Positions 12,257-22,254 of a stretch of DNA of 64,000 nucleotides are shown piece by piece. The notes beneath the pieces were generated by a model. That model was not told the origin of the DNA. It did no database searches and saw nothing but the letters and a program-made list of their open reading frames with translations. Position 1 is the first letter of the stretch. Every line of letters starts with the position of its first letter. Where the stretch lies: positions 3,527,204 through 3,591,203 of the forward strand of contig JAJHZJ010000220.1 in NCBI GenBank assembly GCA_023548195.1, in the 5' to 3' direction. The position numbers and the translations under genes were made by a program. The stretch is from Bettongia penicillata ogilbyi (Eukaryota > Chordata > Mammalia > Diprotodontia > Potoroidae).

Positions 12257-13330
12257 TCATTCTTGTGTTTGAAAGTCAAATTTTCTTTTCAGCTCTGGTC
12301 TTTTCATCAAGAATGCTTGAAAATCCTCGATTTCATTGAAAGACCATATTTTCCCCTGAAGTATTCTACTCAGTTTTGCTGGGTAGGTGATTCTTGGTTT
12401 GAGTCCTAGTTCCTTTGACTTCTGGAATATCCTATTCCACACCCTTTGATCCCTTAATGTAGAAGCTGCTAGATCTTGTGTTATCCTGATTGTATTTCCA
12501 CAATACTGGAATTGTTTCTTTCTAGCTGCTTGCAATATTTTCTCCTTGACCTGGGAGTTCTGGAATTTGGCCACAATGTCCCTAGGAGTTTCTCTTTTTG
12601 GATCTCATTCAGGTGGTGATCGGATTCTTTCAATACTAATTTTGCCCTCTGGTTCTAGAATCTCATTTCCTTGAAAATTTCATAAAAGAAGATGTCTAGG
12701 CTCTTTTTTTTTATCATGGCTTTCAGGTAGTGCTATAATTTTTAAATTGTCTCTCCTGGATCTATTTTCCAGGTCAGTTGTTTTTCCAATGAGATATTTC
12801 ACATTCTCTTCCAGTTTTTTCATTCTTTTGGTTTGGTTTTGTGATTTCTTGGTTTCTCAGAAAGTCATTAGACTCCATCTGTTCCATTCTAATTTTGAGA
12901 GAACGATTCTCTTCAGTGAGCTTTTGAACCTCTTTTTCCATTTGGCTAATTCTGCTTTTGAAAACATTCTTCTCCAAATTGGCTTTTTGAACCTTTTTTG
13001 CCAGTTGAGTTAGCCTATTTTTCAAGGTGTTATTTTCTTCAGCATTTTTTTGGGTCTCCTTTACCAAGGTATTGACCCGTTTTTCATGCTTTTCTTGCAT
13101 CTCTTTCATTTCTCTTCCCAGTTTTTCTTCCACTTGTCTAACTTGATTTTCAAAATCCTTTTTGAGCTCTTCCATGGGCTGAGCCCACCGGACATCCTCC
13201 TGGGATGTCTGGGATACAGAGGCCCCAACCCCCATGTCTTTCCCTGATGGTAAGATTATTTTCTTGTCATCAGAATTGAAAGGTGGGAACATCTGCACCC
13301 CCTCAAAGTAGCTCTCTATGGTCTTATTTT
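12257..13330 (-). pseudogene. ORF1 of HAL1-like element, frameshifted
   Basis: Two open pieces lie in order. 13298-12774 (174 residues) holds an acidic N-terminus (SGKDMGVGASVSQTSQEDV) and a long heptad-rich coiled coil (EEKLGREMKEMQEKHEKR, KVQKANLEKNVFKSRISQME). 12574-12257 (105 residues) is the C-terminal domain (FQNSQVKEKILQAARKKQ, LGLKPRITYPAKLSRILQG) ending FDFQTQE. The RRM region between them is recognisable but frameshifted after IRMEQMESNDFLRNQEITK. Intact L1 ORF1p binds RNA as a trimer. The coiled coil is well preserved, suggesting a fairly recent insertion. Confidence 0.8.
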
Positions 13331-13987
13331 TCTTCCCTTTTCTGGGTATTTTCCCAGCCAGTTACTTCAGTTCTGAGATTCTTGTCCACCCCCACCTAGA
13401 TCCGCCCAGCTAGTGCTTGGGGTCTGAGATTCAAATGGGCTTTCCGCGGCAGGCACAGCTGCTATTCAATGTGAGCTTAAGTTCTGGTGCTTGGGTGGGG
13501 ACAGGGCTGCCTCCCAGCCTCCGTTCCCTCAGGGTGTTTATGCAGAGACCTTCAGTAATGGCCCTGAACTTCTGCCTGCTCGGGGAGTCCAGGCATGCCA
13601 CTGTCTCTGCTGCTCCCTCCCTCGCTGCCTCCTGAGGGGGCCCGAGTCACAGAGACACTCCGCTCCCCTCTCGGCCAGCGCAGAAGTCTCTCTCACTGAC
13701 CTGTAGTGTCTGTGGGCAGAGGGACCTTCCCGGCCGCCAGAGGTTCTGTACCTGGAGCCTGCTCGGATCTGCTCCTCTCAGCCCGCGGCCACGGCAGCAC
13801 AGGGGTGGACTCTGAGCGCAACCAACCTTTGGGGTCCGCTTTCCAGGGCTCTCTGGAATGGAAATCTTTTCCACTGTGTTTCTGCGCTCCTTGCAGTGCT
13901 CCAGAATTCGTGGGGAGTTCTTCTTGCAGGAAATATATGGGCTATGGGTTTGGAGCTAGCATATGTGAGTCTTTCTACCCCGCCATC
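13331..13987 (-). promoter_or_regulatory. L1/HAL1 5'UTR, presumed internal promoter
   Basis: This GC-rich segment lies between the 5' terminus and ORF1. The terminal GCCATCTT (minus: AAGATGGC) matches a YY1-type core; human L1 carries a YY1 site at the corresponding place. CpGs are more frequent here than in surrounding DNA (for example 13447, 13669, 13729). The open frames seen here in several phases are shadows of GC-rich non-coding sequence. Confidence 0.55.
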
Positions 13988-14003
13988 TTTTTCCTTACTT
14001 TTC

Positions 14004-14214
14004 AAAGAGGACCATAACATCAGAGAAATGGTGACATGACCTGCACTTGACCTTGTTTTGAGAGAGGGAGGATTGTGAAAGGGCACCAGTTTCACTTTCT
14101 TCTCCTGAGCCATCTACATTGAGAAAACAGATGTTCAACAGGATGAGTGGAGATGACCCAGGAGGCAATGGAAGACCTTGACCTCTTTGACCTTGGGCCT
14201 ATTCAGGTACTCAC
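14004..14214 (-). mobile_element. SINE with RTE-type tail, minus strand, interrupted by HAL1
   Basis: Its reverse complement reads ...ggctcaggagaagaaagtga...ctccctctctcaaaacaagg...catgtcaccatttctctgat, matching the tails at 23460-23590 and 40210-40350. The HAL1-like element at 11211-13987 sits in its 3' tail. The 5' part (14140-14214) matches the head of the copy at 40045-40160. Confidence 0.65.
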
Positions 14215-14305
14215 CTAGGACGAGCAAATCTGTTAAGAGCAAAAGCTATAAAAAAAATCTCCTTAAACTGCTGGTACACAAATTTCCTCTTTGACATATA
14301 AGGTC
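14215..14305 (-). other. exon-like 91-nt segment (speculative)
   Basis: On the minus strand it follows a strong pyrimidine tract and acceptor (ttctttttcctag) and ends CCTAG before gtgagtac, a near-perfect donor. Only one phase is open, reading PYMSKRKFVYQQFKEIFF then IAFALNRFARPR. No family was recognised. Its donor sits exactly at the edge of a SINE (14004-14214), so the splice site may be SINE-provided. Entry phase 1 and exit phase 2 do not fit direct joining to the other exon-like segments at 15237-15415 or 8116-8148. This may be a real exon of an unseen gene or chance. Confidence 0.25.
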
Positions 14306-14384
14306 CTAGGAAAAAGAACAGACTGAAATTTAAAGTAGAAAGAAGACATGCAGCAAGTTCCTGGGTCCCAGGATCATGTTTAAG

Positions 14385-14512
14385 AGTTTGCACAATGTAT
14401 AGAGCACCAGCCTTGCAGTCACGAGGACATGAGTTGAAGTCTGGCTTCTAACATCTATTTACAGTGTGACCCTGGACAAGTCAATTAATCCCAATTGTCC
14501 CTGCTCCCCCAA
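14385..14512 (+). mobile_element. tRNA-derived SINE
   Basis: It matches marsupial SINE landmarks in order: tatagagcaccagccttgca, a 'catgagttgaagtctggctt' segment, then 'gtgtgaccctggacaagtca' (14464-14483), ending in a short A-rich tail. Confidence 0.7.
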
Positions 14513-14514
14513 AA

Positions 14515-15236
14515 ATATCAGCTAAGCTAACTTCTTTGTCCTCCTTGAGGACTCTTTATAGTGTTTGTTAGCTGGATTCTGAATATTAGTAGCTTTTGCA
14601 GGGTATGACCTGCATTCCTTTCCATCATAAGTACTTTTAAGGCACAGGACACTTTGGGCTATGAATGAGCCTTTAGAAGATGTTCTCTCAGACTCAGGAG
14701 GTTCTATTTTACCAAACTTTATAAAGAAATAATGTAGGTGACATATGAATCCTGGGCTTGCTGACTGTAGGTGCAGATCTCTATCAGATTCTCAAACTAC
14801 CACTTCCCTCTTTATCCAAATATAATCACTTTTTAGTAGGAAAAATTGAGGAGAGATTTTGCTCTTTGTAGAATTTTTTGAATACTCTCTTAGATCTTTT
14901 TTAAAAAAGGAAAAAAAAATATGTATTTGTTTGCAAATCCAACAAACAGACAAAGAAATTTCAGGGAATCTCCCTATACATTCCCATACATTTAGTTATG
15001 ATAATATATGAACTAACAGGAAGAGATCTCTTCCAAAAATATGTATTTCCACAGCTTCCTTCTATAACTTATTTGGATAGATTATAAGTAAGTTATTTGT
15101 TAATGCAGTCAATTTTTGCTGACCTATTAATGCCTTCTCAGCATTCATTCCTTTCATCTCATTATGAAACCAACTATGTTTTCATATTTAGTTTTAAAAG
15201 AAAAAAGAAATGTGATCATTCCAGCTCTCTCCTTAC
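14515..15236. other. gene-free AT-rich interval
   Basis: No repeat family or coding signature was recognised. Confidence 0.45.
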
Positions 15237-15415
15237 CAATTTCTCTTGTTTCTTCATGGACTGATAAACAGATCTTGTCACTTTTTTTCCCAACTGTTTC
15301 ATGTGTCTTGATCTAATATTCAAATTGGCTGTGCAATATTGAAATACAATCTCTGCACTTTTCAGATCAAAATTAACTATTCCACAGAATGCTTCAACTG
15401 GGTAAAACATGGCAT
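15237..15415 (-). other. exon-like 179-nt segment (speculative)
   Basis: On the minus strand, the acceptor ttctgtaatttag is followed by an open stretch reading AMFYPVEAFCGIVNFDLKSA, EIVFQYCTANLNIRSRHMKQ, LGKKVTRSVYQSMKKQEKL, then the donor gtaaggag. The frame is open throughout, lies outside any recognised repeat, and has protein-like composition. No family is recognised. It enters in phase 1 and exits in phase 0. It could be an internal exon of a minus-strand gene whose other exons are outside or hard to see, or a chance open frame. Confidence 0.25.
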
Positions 15416-15419
15416 CTAA

Positions 15420-16197
15420 ATTACAGAATTCTAAAACGATCTTTCCTCAGGACACAATGTTTGAAGGTGTGCATGAAAATACTCTCTTAACAAGATATTT
15501 AAATTATGCATGCTTTTGAAAACCAATTGTGCTGTAAATTATCTTCTACTTCCCTTGCAAAAAAAAATATGAAGGTTAACAAGACAAAAAATGCTTAATT
15601 TAAGTGACCAAGCCTCATTCTCACTTCTTTTTGTAGCCAATGAATTTCATTTACTATTGTAGATTACTGTCTCCTTTAACTTTTGAGAAAAAGTCACGAT
15701 TATCATATATCATAAATGAATTAAATACACACTTGTAATGGTCTATAGACCAACAAATTAGATAGACCTAATGATCTATAAGACAAAAATTAGATAACAT
15801 CGGGGAGGGTGGGGGGTGTCGTTTCTTTCATGGAAGTTAAATACTCTTTATAGAAGTAAAAATAGTGCCTCTGTATAACTAATTAACACTATTCAAATCA
15901 GTTATAAATTTGGAATTTTTCACATGTTGTGAAAATATTTTTAAATGATGCAATCACAAGTGCAAATGAAAGCTGAAAGTCAGCGTTTGATTTAAAGAAA
16001 CCAACTGGATAATATTAGGTTGATTTTGTTTTGTCAGACCTTGTGAAAGGAGAGATTGTTTCATTTTTAAATAATTAAACTGAATTTTATGTACAGGGAT
16101 ATCAGTGGGGTAAATAAAGTACATGTGGTCACATCCCTAATCACTATTACAAAAATCTTAACATTTTTTACGTGTATGTTTCTCAGATGTACATTTA
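15420..16197. other. gene-free AT-rich interval
   Basis: Nothing was recognised apart from a G-rich patch at 15801-15817. Confidence 0.45.
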
Positions 16198-16318
16198 AAT
16201 ATGAATATATATGTTATAAATATACATATATAGATAAATATATAGATGTATGTACATATATGTATGTGCATGTATGTACATACATATGTGTGTAAACACA
16301 CGGATAGATATATATGTG

Positions 16319-16384
<66 letters not shown>

Positions 16385-16392
16385 TATGTGAT
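16198..16392. repeat. (TA)n microsatellite with imperfect flanks
   Basis: A pure TA run of about 60 bp at 16322-16381 is flanked on the left by tatg/taca variants. Open frames giving YIYIYI on either strand are repeat artefacts. Confidence 0.95.
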
Positions 16393-16545
16393 ATTGCAGC
16401 ACTGCAGTTGAAAAAGGCAGTGGACCTGGGATCAAATTTTGTCTCTGTTCTTTATTCCTTTTCTGATTTTAGGCAAGTCACTTAAGCTTCCAAGTCTCAG
16501 ATTCTTCATGTATGTGAAGACTATGAATTTTAAGGTACATTTAAT
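16393..16545 (+). mobile_element. MIR/tRNA-type SINE, old
   Basis: Landmarks are 'cagtggacctgggatcaaat' (16419-16438) and 'aggcaagtcacttaagcttc' (16472-16491), followed by a CORE-like tail. It begins where the TA microsatellite ends. Confidence 0.55.
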
Positions 16546-17365
16546 CCTAAGTCTATAAACTTACAATCCTACCTCTTGGTTTTATAAATACTTGTCCCTC
16601 TCTTTGTTCATAGAAATTCTAGTTATATTTTCTGCAACTTTTTATTCACCAATTTTGGTGGTAACATAAAAGAACCCCTTTAGAGTCATTGTGTTTCTTT
16701 TAGATATGCTTTGGGTCAGTTGTAACTTTGATTCCTATGAGATCATAAGGCCCCTTAACACAGTACTCACTAGGAAAAGAATGATTTCAAAATATTGTTG
16801 CCATTGTTATTTGACTTCTATACACATTCAATTGTTGAAAACATTGCACGACTTGCTAAATTTCACTAGGTATATCTCCCATTTTTATTCAATTCTGGAT
16901 CTTTATAGCTGTCTAGTCTTTAATGGCTCTAAATAATTTCATAATATTTTATTAAATAATCTAAGAAAAAGTGAATACATTAAAATTGTGAGTTGGGGAG
17001 GATATTGGGAAAGTTGAGAATAGAGAAAAGATAATTCTGAAAGAAGAAAATAAAGAGTTAAATTTACAGTCAGTTGTAGAGACAAGTTATGCTCCCTGAT
17101 AAACTGAAAAATTTATCCCAACGATTAAAATCAAGGAAAAGAATGATGACTAAATGAGTCAATAAATGTGAGAATATTGTTCTCAAGAATTAAAAGTTGA
17201 ATCTGTCATCTGTTAGTCAATACACCTAATCAAAGAATTTTAAAAACAGCTTATGTCTGATATTAGAATATAACATTTTTAGAGTTTTCTTAAAATTACA
17301 ATGGTAATAATTTTATTTGGTTTCTATAGCACTTTATGGTTAAAGAGCAGTTTAGAAATCATAGA
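16546..17365. other. gene-free AT-rich interval
   Basis: No repeat family or coding signature was recognised. Confidence 0.45.
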
Positions 17366-17515
17366 CTTTACATATATACGTATATATGTGTATATATATA
17401 TATTCATATACACATATACACATACACACATACACATATGCACACACATATGTATATATGTGTGTTTATATCTTTGTATCTGTTCATATATGTATATATA
17501 CACATATAACTTCTT
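17366..17515. repeat. TA/CA mixed microsatellite
   Basis: Alternating tata and caca units occur with several point changes. Apparent frames through it are low-complexity. Confidence 0.85.
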
Positions 17516-17587
17516 TGTACTTGTTTTACAAAATCAATTATTGTAAATTTTGTGTGCCTTTTTTCTCACTCAAATGCAATTCTTTAT

Positions 17588-19600
17588 ACATATATCAATT
17601 CTCTCTATTCTCTCTGTCTCTATGTGTGCGTGCATGTGTTAATGTGTGTGTGCACATATGTGCATGTGTGCATACATGTGTGTGTATGTGTGTATGTGTA
17701 ATCCCATCAACTACAGAGATATTGAAAAGCTTCAAGAGTTAAAAACATTGTCTTTCCATGTAGGAATGTAAACAGTTCAACTTTAGTAAGTCCCTTATGA
17801 CTTCTCTTTGCTGTTTACTTTTTCATGTTTCTTCTCATTCTTGTGTTTGAAAGTCAAATTTTCTTTTCAGCTCTGTTCCTTTCATCAAGAATGCTTGAAA
17901 GTCCTCTATTTCATTGAAACACCATTTTTTTCCCCTGAAGTATTATACTCAGTTTTGCTGGGTAGGTGATTCTTGGTTTGAGTCCTAGTTCCTTTGACTT
18001 CTGGAATATCCTATTCCACACCCTCAGATCGCTTAATGTAGAAGCTGCTAGATCTTGTGTTATTCTGATTGTATTTCCACAATACCTGAAATGTTTCTTT
18101 CTAGCTGCTTACAATATTTTATCCTTGAGCTGGGAGTTCTGGAATTTGGCCATAATGTTCCTAGGAGTTTCTCTTTTTGGATTTCTTTCAGGCAGTGATT
18201 GGTGGATTCCTTGAATACTTATCTTGCCCCCTGGTTCTAGAATCTCAGGGCACTTTTCCTTGACAATTTCATGAAAGAAGATGTCTAGGCTCTTTTTTTG
18301 ATCATGTCTTTCAGGTAGTTCTATAATTTTTAAATTGGTTCTCTTGGATCTATTTTCCAGGTCAGTTGTTTTTCCAATGAGATATTTCACCTTCTCTTCC
18401 ATTTTTTCATTCTTTTGGTTTTGTTTAGTGATTTCTTGGTTTCTCAGGAAGTCATTAGCCTCCATCTGTTCCATTCTAATATTGAGAGACCTATTTTCTT
18501 CAGTGAGCTTTTGAACCTCTTTTCCCATTTGGCTAATTTTCCTTTTGAAAGCATTCTTCTCCTCATTGGCTTTTTGAACCTCTTTTGTCAATTGAGTTAG
18601 CCCATTTTTCAAGGAGTTATTTTTTTCAGCATTTTCTTGGGTCTCCTTTAGCAAGGTATTGACCCATTTTTCGTGCTTTTCTTGCATCTCTCTCATTTCT
18701 CTTCCCAGTTTTTCCTCCATCTGTCTAACTTGATTTTCAAAATCCTCTTTGAGCTCTTCCATGACCTGAGTCCATTGGATATCTATTTTGGATGTTTGGG
18801 ATACAGAGGCCTTGACTTCTATGCCTTTCCCTGATGGTAAACATTGTTCTTCCTCATCTGAAATGAAAGGAGGAAATATCTGTTCACCAAGAAAGTAAAC
18901 TTCTATGGTCTTATTTTTTTCCCTTTTCTGTGTATTTTCCCAGACAGTTACTTGACTTCTGAAATTCCTCTACACCCCTGCCTCACTAGTGCTTGGGGCC
19001 TGAGATTCAAATGCTGCTCCCCAGCCTCAGGGCTTTCAGCGTGTGGCAGGGCTGTTATTCAGTATGAGATTAAGTTCAGATTTTCATTTTGGGGCAGGGC
19101 CACCACCTAAGCTCTGTTCCCTCAGGAGGTTTATGTGGAGACCTTCCGCAATGGTCTAAGGTCCTGTCTGCTTTGGGAGCCCCGGTCTGCTGCTGCTTCT
19201 GCTGTTGCCTCTGCTGCTGCCTCCCAAGGGGGCCTGAGTTATGGAGACACCCCACTCCCCTATCAGCCAGCACAGAAGTCTCTCTCACTGGCCTGTTGCA
19301 CCTGTGGGTTGAAGAACCTTCATGGCCATCAGAGATTCCGTCCCTGAAGCCTTCTCGCATCTGCTTTTCTTGGGGCCATGGAGCCAAGGCAGGGCTGGGC
19401 TCTGCTACAGGTGTGGTGTACGATGGACCTTTGGTGTCAGTTTTTCAGGGCTCTCTGGAACAGAAATCTCCTCCACTCTGTTGTTATGTGGCTTCCACTG
19501 CTCCAGAATTTGTTGGGAGTTCCTCTTTACAGGTAATTTATGGACTGTGGGTTCGGAGATAGCATATTTGAATCTTTCTACTCTGCCATATTGGCTCCCA
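17588..19600 (-). mobile_element. ORF1 element (HAL1-like), 3'-truncated, minus strand
   Basis: In minus orientation it starts at the conserved 5' terminus (ccaatatggcag, 19584-19595), has a GC-rich 5'UTR to about 18970, ORF1 to about 17860, and a CA/TG tract (17690-17615), then stops. The purine-rich 3' region and poly(A) tail found in sister copies are absent. An 11-bp repeat, caattctttat, lies exactly at both edges (17577-17587 and 19601-19611), so the truncated form appears to be the inserted form. This is unusual because L1-type insertions are normally truncated at the 5' end. Confidence 0.8.
18109..18762 (-). pseudogene. L1/HAL1 ORF1, best preserved copy (217 residues open)
   Basis: The open stretch begins at an internal Met (MEELKEDFENQVRQMEEKLG); the ancestral frame begins further upstream near 18960. 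About residues 1-105 form a heptad coiled coil (EKLGREMREMQEKHEKWVNT, KEVQKANEEKNAFKRK). Residues 110-160 hold the ORF1p RRM entry with TTDLENRSKRTNLKIIELPE, a hallmark of the family. Then PRNIMAKFQNSQLKDKIL ends at a stop codon where sister copies read Gln (KILQAARKKQ), a CAA to TAA type change. The rest of the C-terminal domain continues to about 17860. The long open frame indicates relatively recent insertion. Confidence 0.85.
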
Positions 19601-19866
19601 CAATTCTTTATCCTGGGTTGTGGGCAGAGTTCATGTTCTCTTCTCCTCCTTGGATCATCAAACATAATGCCTTGTCTATAGTACTATGGGTTGTTTTTGT
19701 CTGTTGACTTAAACTGAATTGAATGTAGATATATTAGCTCATTTTATCTTTACAACTTATGTCTGAAATATATTGATGAGGTATTATCACAGATGAGGAA
19801 TTTCTGGATAATGACTGTGCTGCAATAGGAAAATTCAACATTAAAACCAGAATATAGACCCAAAAA

Positions 19867-20800
19867 ATGAGCAAGAAGCAAAATTCAACACTGACTACAG
19901 ATTTTTCCTGTTGGGATAGTGAAGATCAAAGCACAAACTCAGACGAGACAACATTGTCAACATACCTACATCCAAAACCTCAAATTAGAATATGAACTGA
20001 TATCAAGTCCAGGGTACCAAAAACTCAAGAAATATCAAAAATCTAAGCAAGGGAGAAGAAAAACTTTGGACAAAAATTGGCTAAAGAAAACAACTCCTTA
20101 AAAAGCAGAATTGGTCAAATGGAAGGAGATACAAATGCTAACTGACATAAATAATTCCTTAAAAATTGGAATTTGGCAAGTGGAAACTAATGAGTCTATG
20201 AGACAGCAAAAATCTGTCAACCAAAATCAAAAGAATGAAAAAAATGGAAGAAGATGTAAAGCACCTCATTGGCAAAAAAGGTTGAGTTAGATTCAGGAGA
20301 GATAATTTATGAATTGTTGGCCTACCTGAGAGCCATGATAAAAAAAATAAGACTGTAGACAGTAACTGTCAAGCAATTATCAAGGAAATCTGAATTTTTA
20401 TCCTAGAACCAGAGGACAAAATAATTAGTGAAAGAATGCACTGAACACTTCCTGAAAGTGATACCAAAATGAAAACTCAAAGAAATATCATGGCCAAATT
20501 CCAGTATTCCCTCACGAAAGAGAAAATAGTGCAAGTACAAAAGAGAAACTATTTAAATATGATGGAACCACAGTTAAGATTATGCTGGACTAACAATCCT
20601 CTACATTAAAAGTTCAGAGAACTTCGAATATGGTTTTTGAGAATACAATGGAGCTTGGATTCTAATCAAGGATCAATTACCCAGAAAAACTCAGTATAAT
20701 TTTTAAGGAGAGGAGATCTGCATTTGATGAAATGAGGAACTTTTAATAATTCCTGACATACAAATTAGAGCTGAACAGGAAATCATTCTTCAAGTTTAAG
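19867..20800 (+). pseudogene. L1 ORF1 relic (older subfamily)
   Basis: ORF1 landmarks appear in order but in shifting frames: an acidic N-terminus, 'LKNWNLASGN'-like coiled-coil codons near 20150, an ENRS-type RRM entry near 20285 (degenerate), a 'MAKFQYSLTKEKI' block at about 20490-20530, and a 'QGSITQKNSV'-like decayed C-terminal domain near 20670-20700. The many frameshifts point to an old copy. The spacer follows immediately. Confidence 0.6.
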
Positions 20801-22010
20801 CATAAAAAAGTAAACAGGAAAAAATAGCATTAAATAAAGTTAAATGGTTTGCATCTCTACACAGAAAGATAATAATTGAGAACTATATCTTAATTAGAGC
20901 ATTTAGAAGGGGTATAAGTAGACAGAGGGCATGAATATAAGTTGACTTTGATATGATGATAACGATAATTAATTAATTAAGGGCTGACAAACATGATTGC
21001 ACTGAGAGAAGTGAAAAGAAGGAGGCAGAATACGGTAAATTACATCACAGAATGTGACACAAAGATATATTTAAAGTAGAGGGAAAGATGAGAGGTGGAC
21101 AAACATTATTTAAACCTCACTCTCATTGGATTTGGTTCACAGAGGGAATAGCATACCCATTCAGTTCATTATATAAATATATTTTACTCTATAGGGAAGT
21201 AGAATGAGAAAGCGGAAAGAAAATGGAGAAGATGAATGGAAGGGAGGGCAGAAGGGAGAAAGGAATGGAAGGGAAAAGGGAAAGTAATGATGGAAGGAAG
21301 AGTGGATTGAGGGAGGCAGTAGCCTGAAACACTGAGGAGGAAAATGATTAAAAGAGAGAGAGAGAGAAACGTATAAACTGGGGGGCATTGTGGGGGAAAG
21401 AAATCATATAGTGATATATAATAGTAATATGATTACATAGTAATCATATCTGTGAATGTGAATGGAATGAAAATTTAATCTTGAAAAATGAGAGTCAAGA
21501 GAAACATAAAAATTAAACAGGAGAGAAAAGAAGTTATTCCATAAGGTTAAACTGTTTACATCCCTACACAGAAAGAAGAGACATGTAACTTTTAAGAAAT
21601 ATATCTTCATTATAACTTCTAGAATGCATATAACTAGACAGACCATATGGGTATAAGTTGATGTGATTTAATGTGATTTAAAAAAAATTAAGGGGTGAAA
21701 AAAACATTATACTGGGAGAAGAGGAAAGTAGGAGGCAGAAAAGGGTAAACTATATCTCATGAAGAAGCACAAAGAGGAATTAGAGTGAAAAAGACAAAGA
21801 AGGGAGGCAAGCAATGTTTGAAACTTACTCTCATTGGAAATGGTTCAAGGAGAGAATGATACACACCCAGGGGAAGAGGATATAAAAAGGAGAGAGGTTT
21901 ATAGAAGGGAGGGTAGATTGAGGGAGTCAGTGGTGAGAAGTAAAACATTGGTGATGAGGGGAAGGGAGAAAGATGTTTCATATCTATGAATGTGAATGGA
22001 ATGAATTCTC
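20800..22010 (+). repeat. tandem duplication of the L1 inter-ORF spacer
   Basis: Copy A (about 20800-21470) and copy B (about 21478-22010) share the same series of landmarks: 'gtttgcatctctacacagaaag' (A, 20849) and 'gtttacatccctacacagaaag' (B, 21552); 'actctcattgga' (21119 and 21829); a 'gattgagggag' purine tract (21306 and 21917); and 'gaatgtgaatggaatga' (21452 and 21987). Each copy runs from the ORF1 end to the ORF2 start. Confidence 0.75.
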
Positions 22011-22254
22011 CCATAAACAGAAAGTGAATAGAAAAGTAGCAATCCTGATTTCAAATAAAGCAAGTGGAAAAGTAGATCTACTTAGAAAAGATTAGGAAGG
22101 AAATTAATTCCTGATAAAATGTACCATGGACAATGAAATAAAATCCATACTAAACATATGTGTACCAAGTGGTCCCAATCACTCATTTGCCTACTTTCTC
22201 ATCTCTAGAAAAGTCTTTTTATGGAAAGTATACTTCAGTGCAACTGAATAAATA

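Larger units (their letters stand above)
11211..13987 (-). mobile_element. complete ORF1-only L1 derivative (HAL1-like), minus strand
   Basis: In minus orientation: 5' terminus with the AAGATGGCGGGG motif (13979-13990), GC-rich 5'UTR (to about 13330), ORF1 (about 13330-12250), a CA microsatellite (12120-12052), a purine-rich 3' region with two similar modules, and a tail of AATGA-type units ending at 11211. There is no ORF2. A 16-bp repeat, tttttccttacttttc, flanks it perfectly at 11195-11210 and 13988-14003, as expected for target-primed insertion. The target was the tail of a minus-strand SINE (14004 onward). HAL1 is the established name for L1-derived elements with ORF1 only; assignment to it is inference from structure. 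ORF1 is broken, so this copy cannot make full-length protein. Confidence 0.9.
19867..22185 (+). mobile_element. older L1, plus strand, truncated in ORF2
   Basis: From 19867 the plus strand encodes an ORF1 start (MSKKQNSTLTT, then SEDQSTNSDE) like that at 59380-59470, followed by coiled-coil and C-terminal domain relics to about 20800. Next comes a purine-rich inter-ORF spacer, present twice (20800-21470 and 21478-22010), and then the ORF2 endonuclease start (about 21985-22185), ending at YVPSG-like codons. The rest of ORF2 is missing. The 5'UTR could not be delimited between 19612 and 19866. Confidence 0.75.

Noticed and set aside
13417..14113. Several overlapping frames of 70-111 residues on both strands
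   Set aside because: They lie in the GC-rich 5'UTR of an L1-type element; equivalent frames recur in other 5'UTRs (1130-1471, 19076-19681, 54682-55216) without shared protein features.
8116..15415. A single minus-strand gene joining the three exon-like segments
   Set aside because: Exit and entry phases do not match for 15237-15415 to 14215-14305, and joining 14215-14305 to 8116-8148 gives a stop. At most separate or incomplete exons could be real.
15801..15817. Isolated G-rich patch as a possible quadruplex
   Set aside because: It is short, with run spacing that barely meets the motif and no regulatory context.
16214..16485. Long frames giving poly-Tyr-Ile on both strands
   Set aside because: They are translations of a (TA)n microsatellite; similar artefacts occur at 25106-25617, 35723-36097 and 46554-46874.
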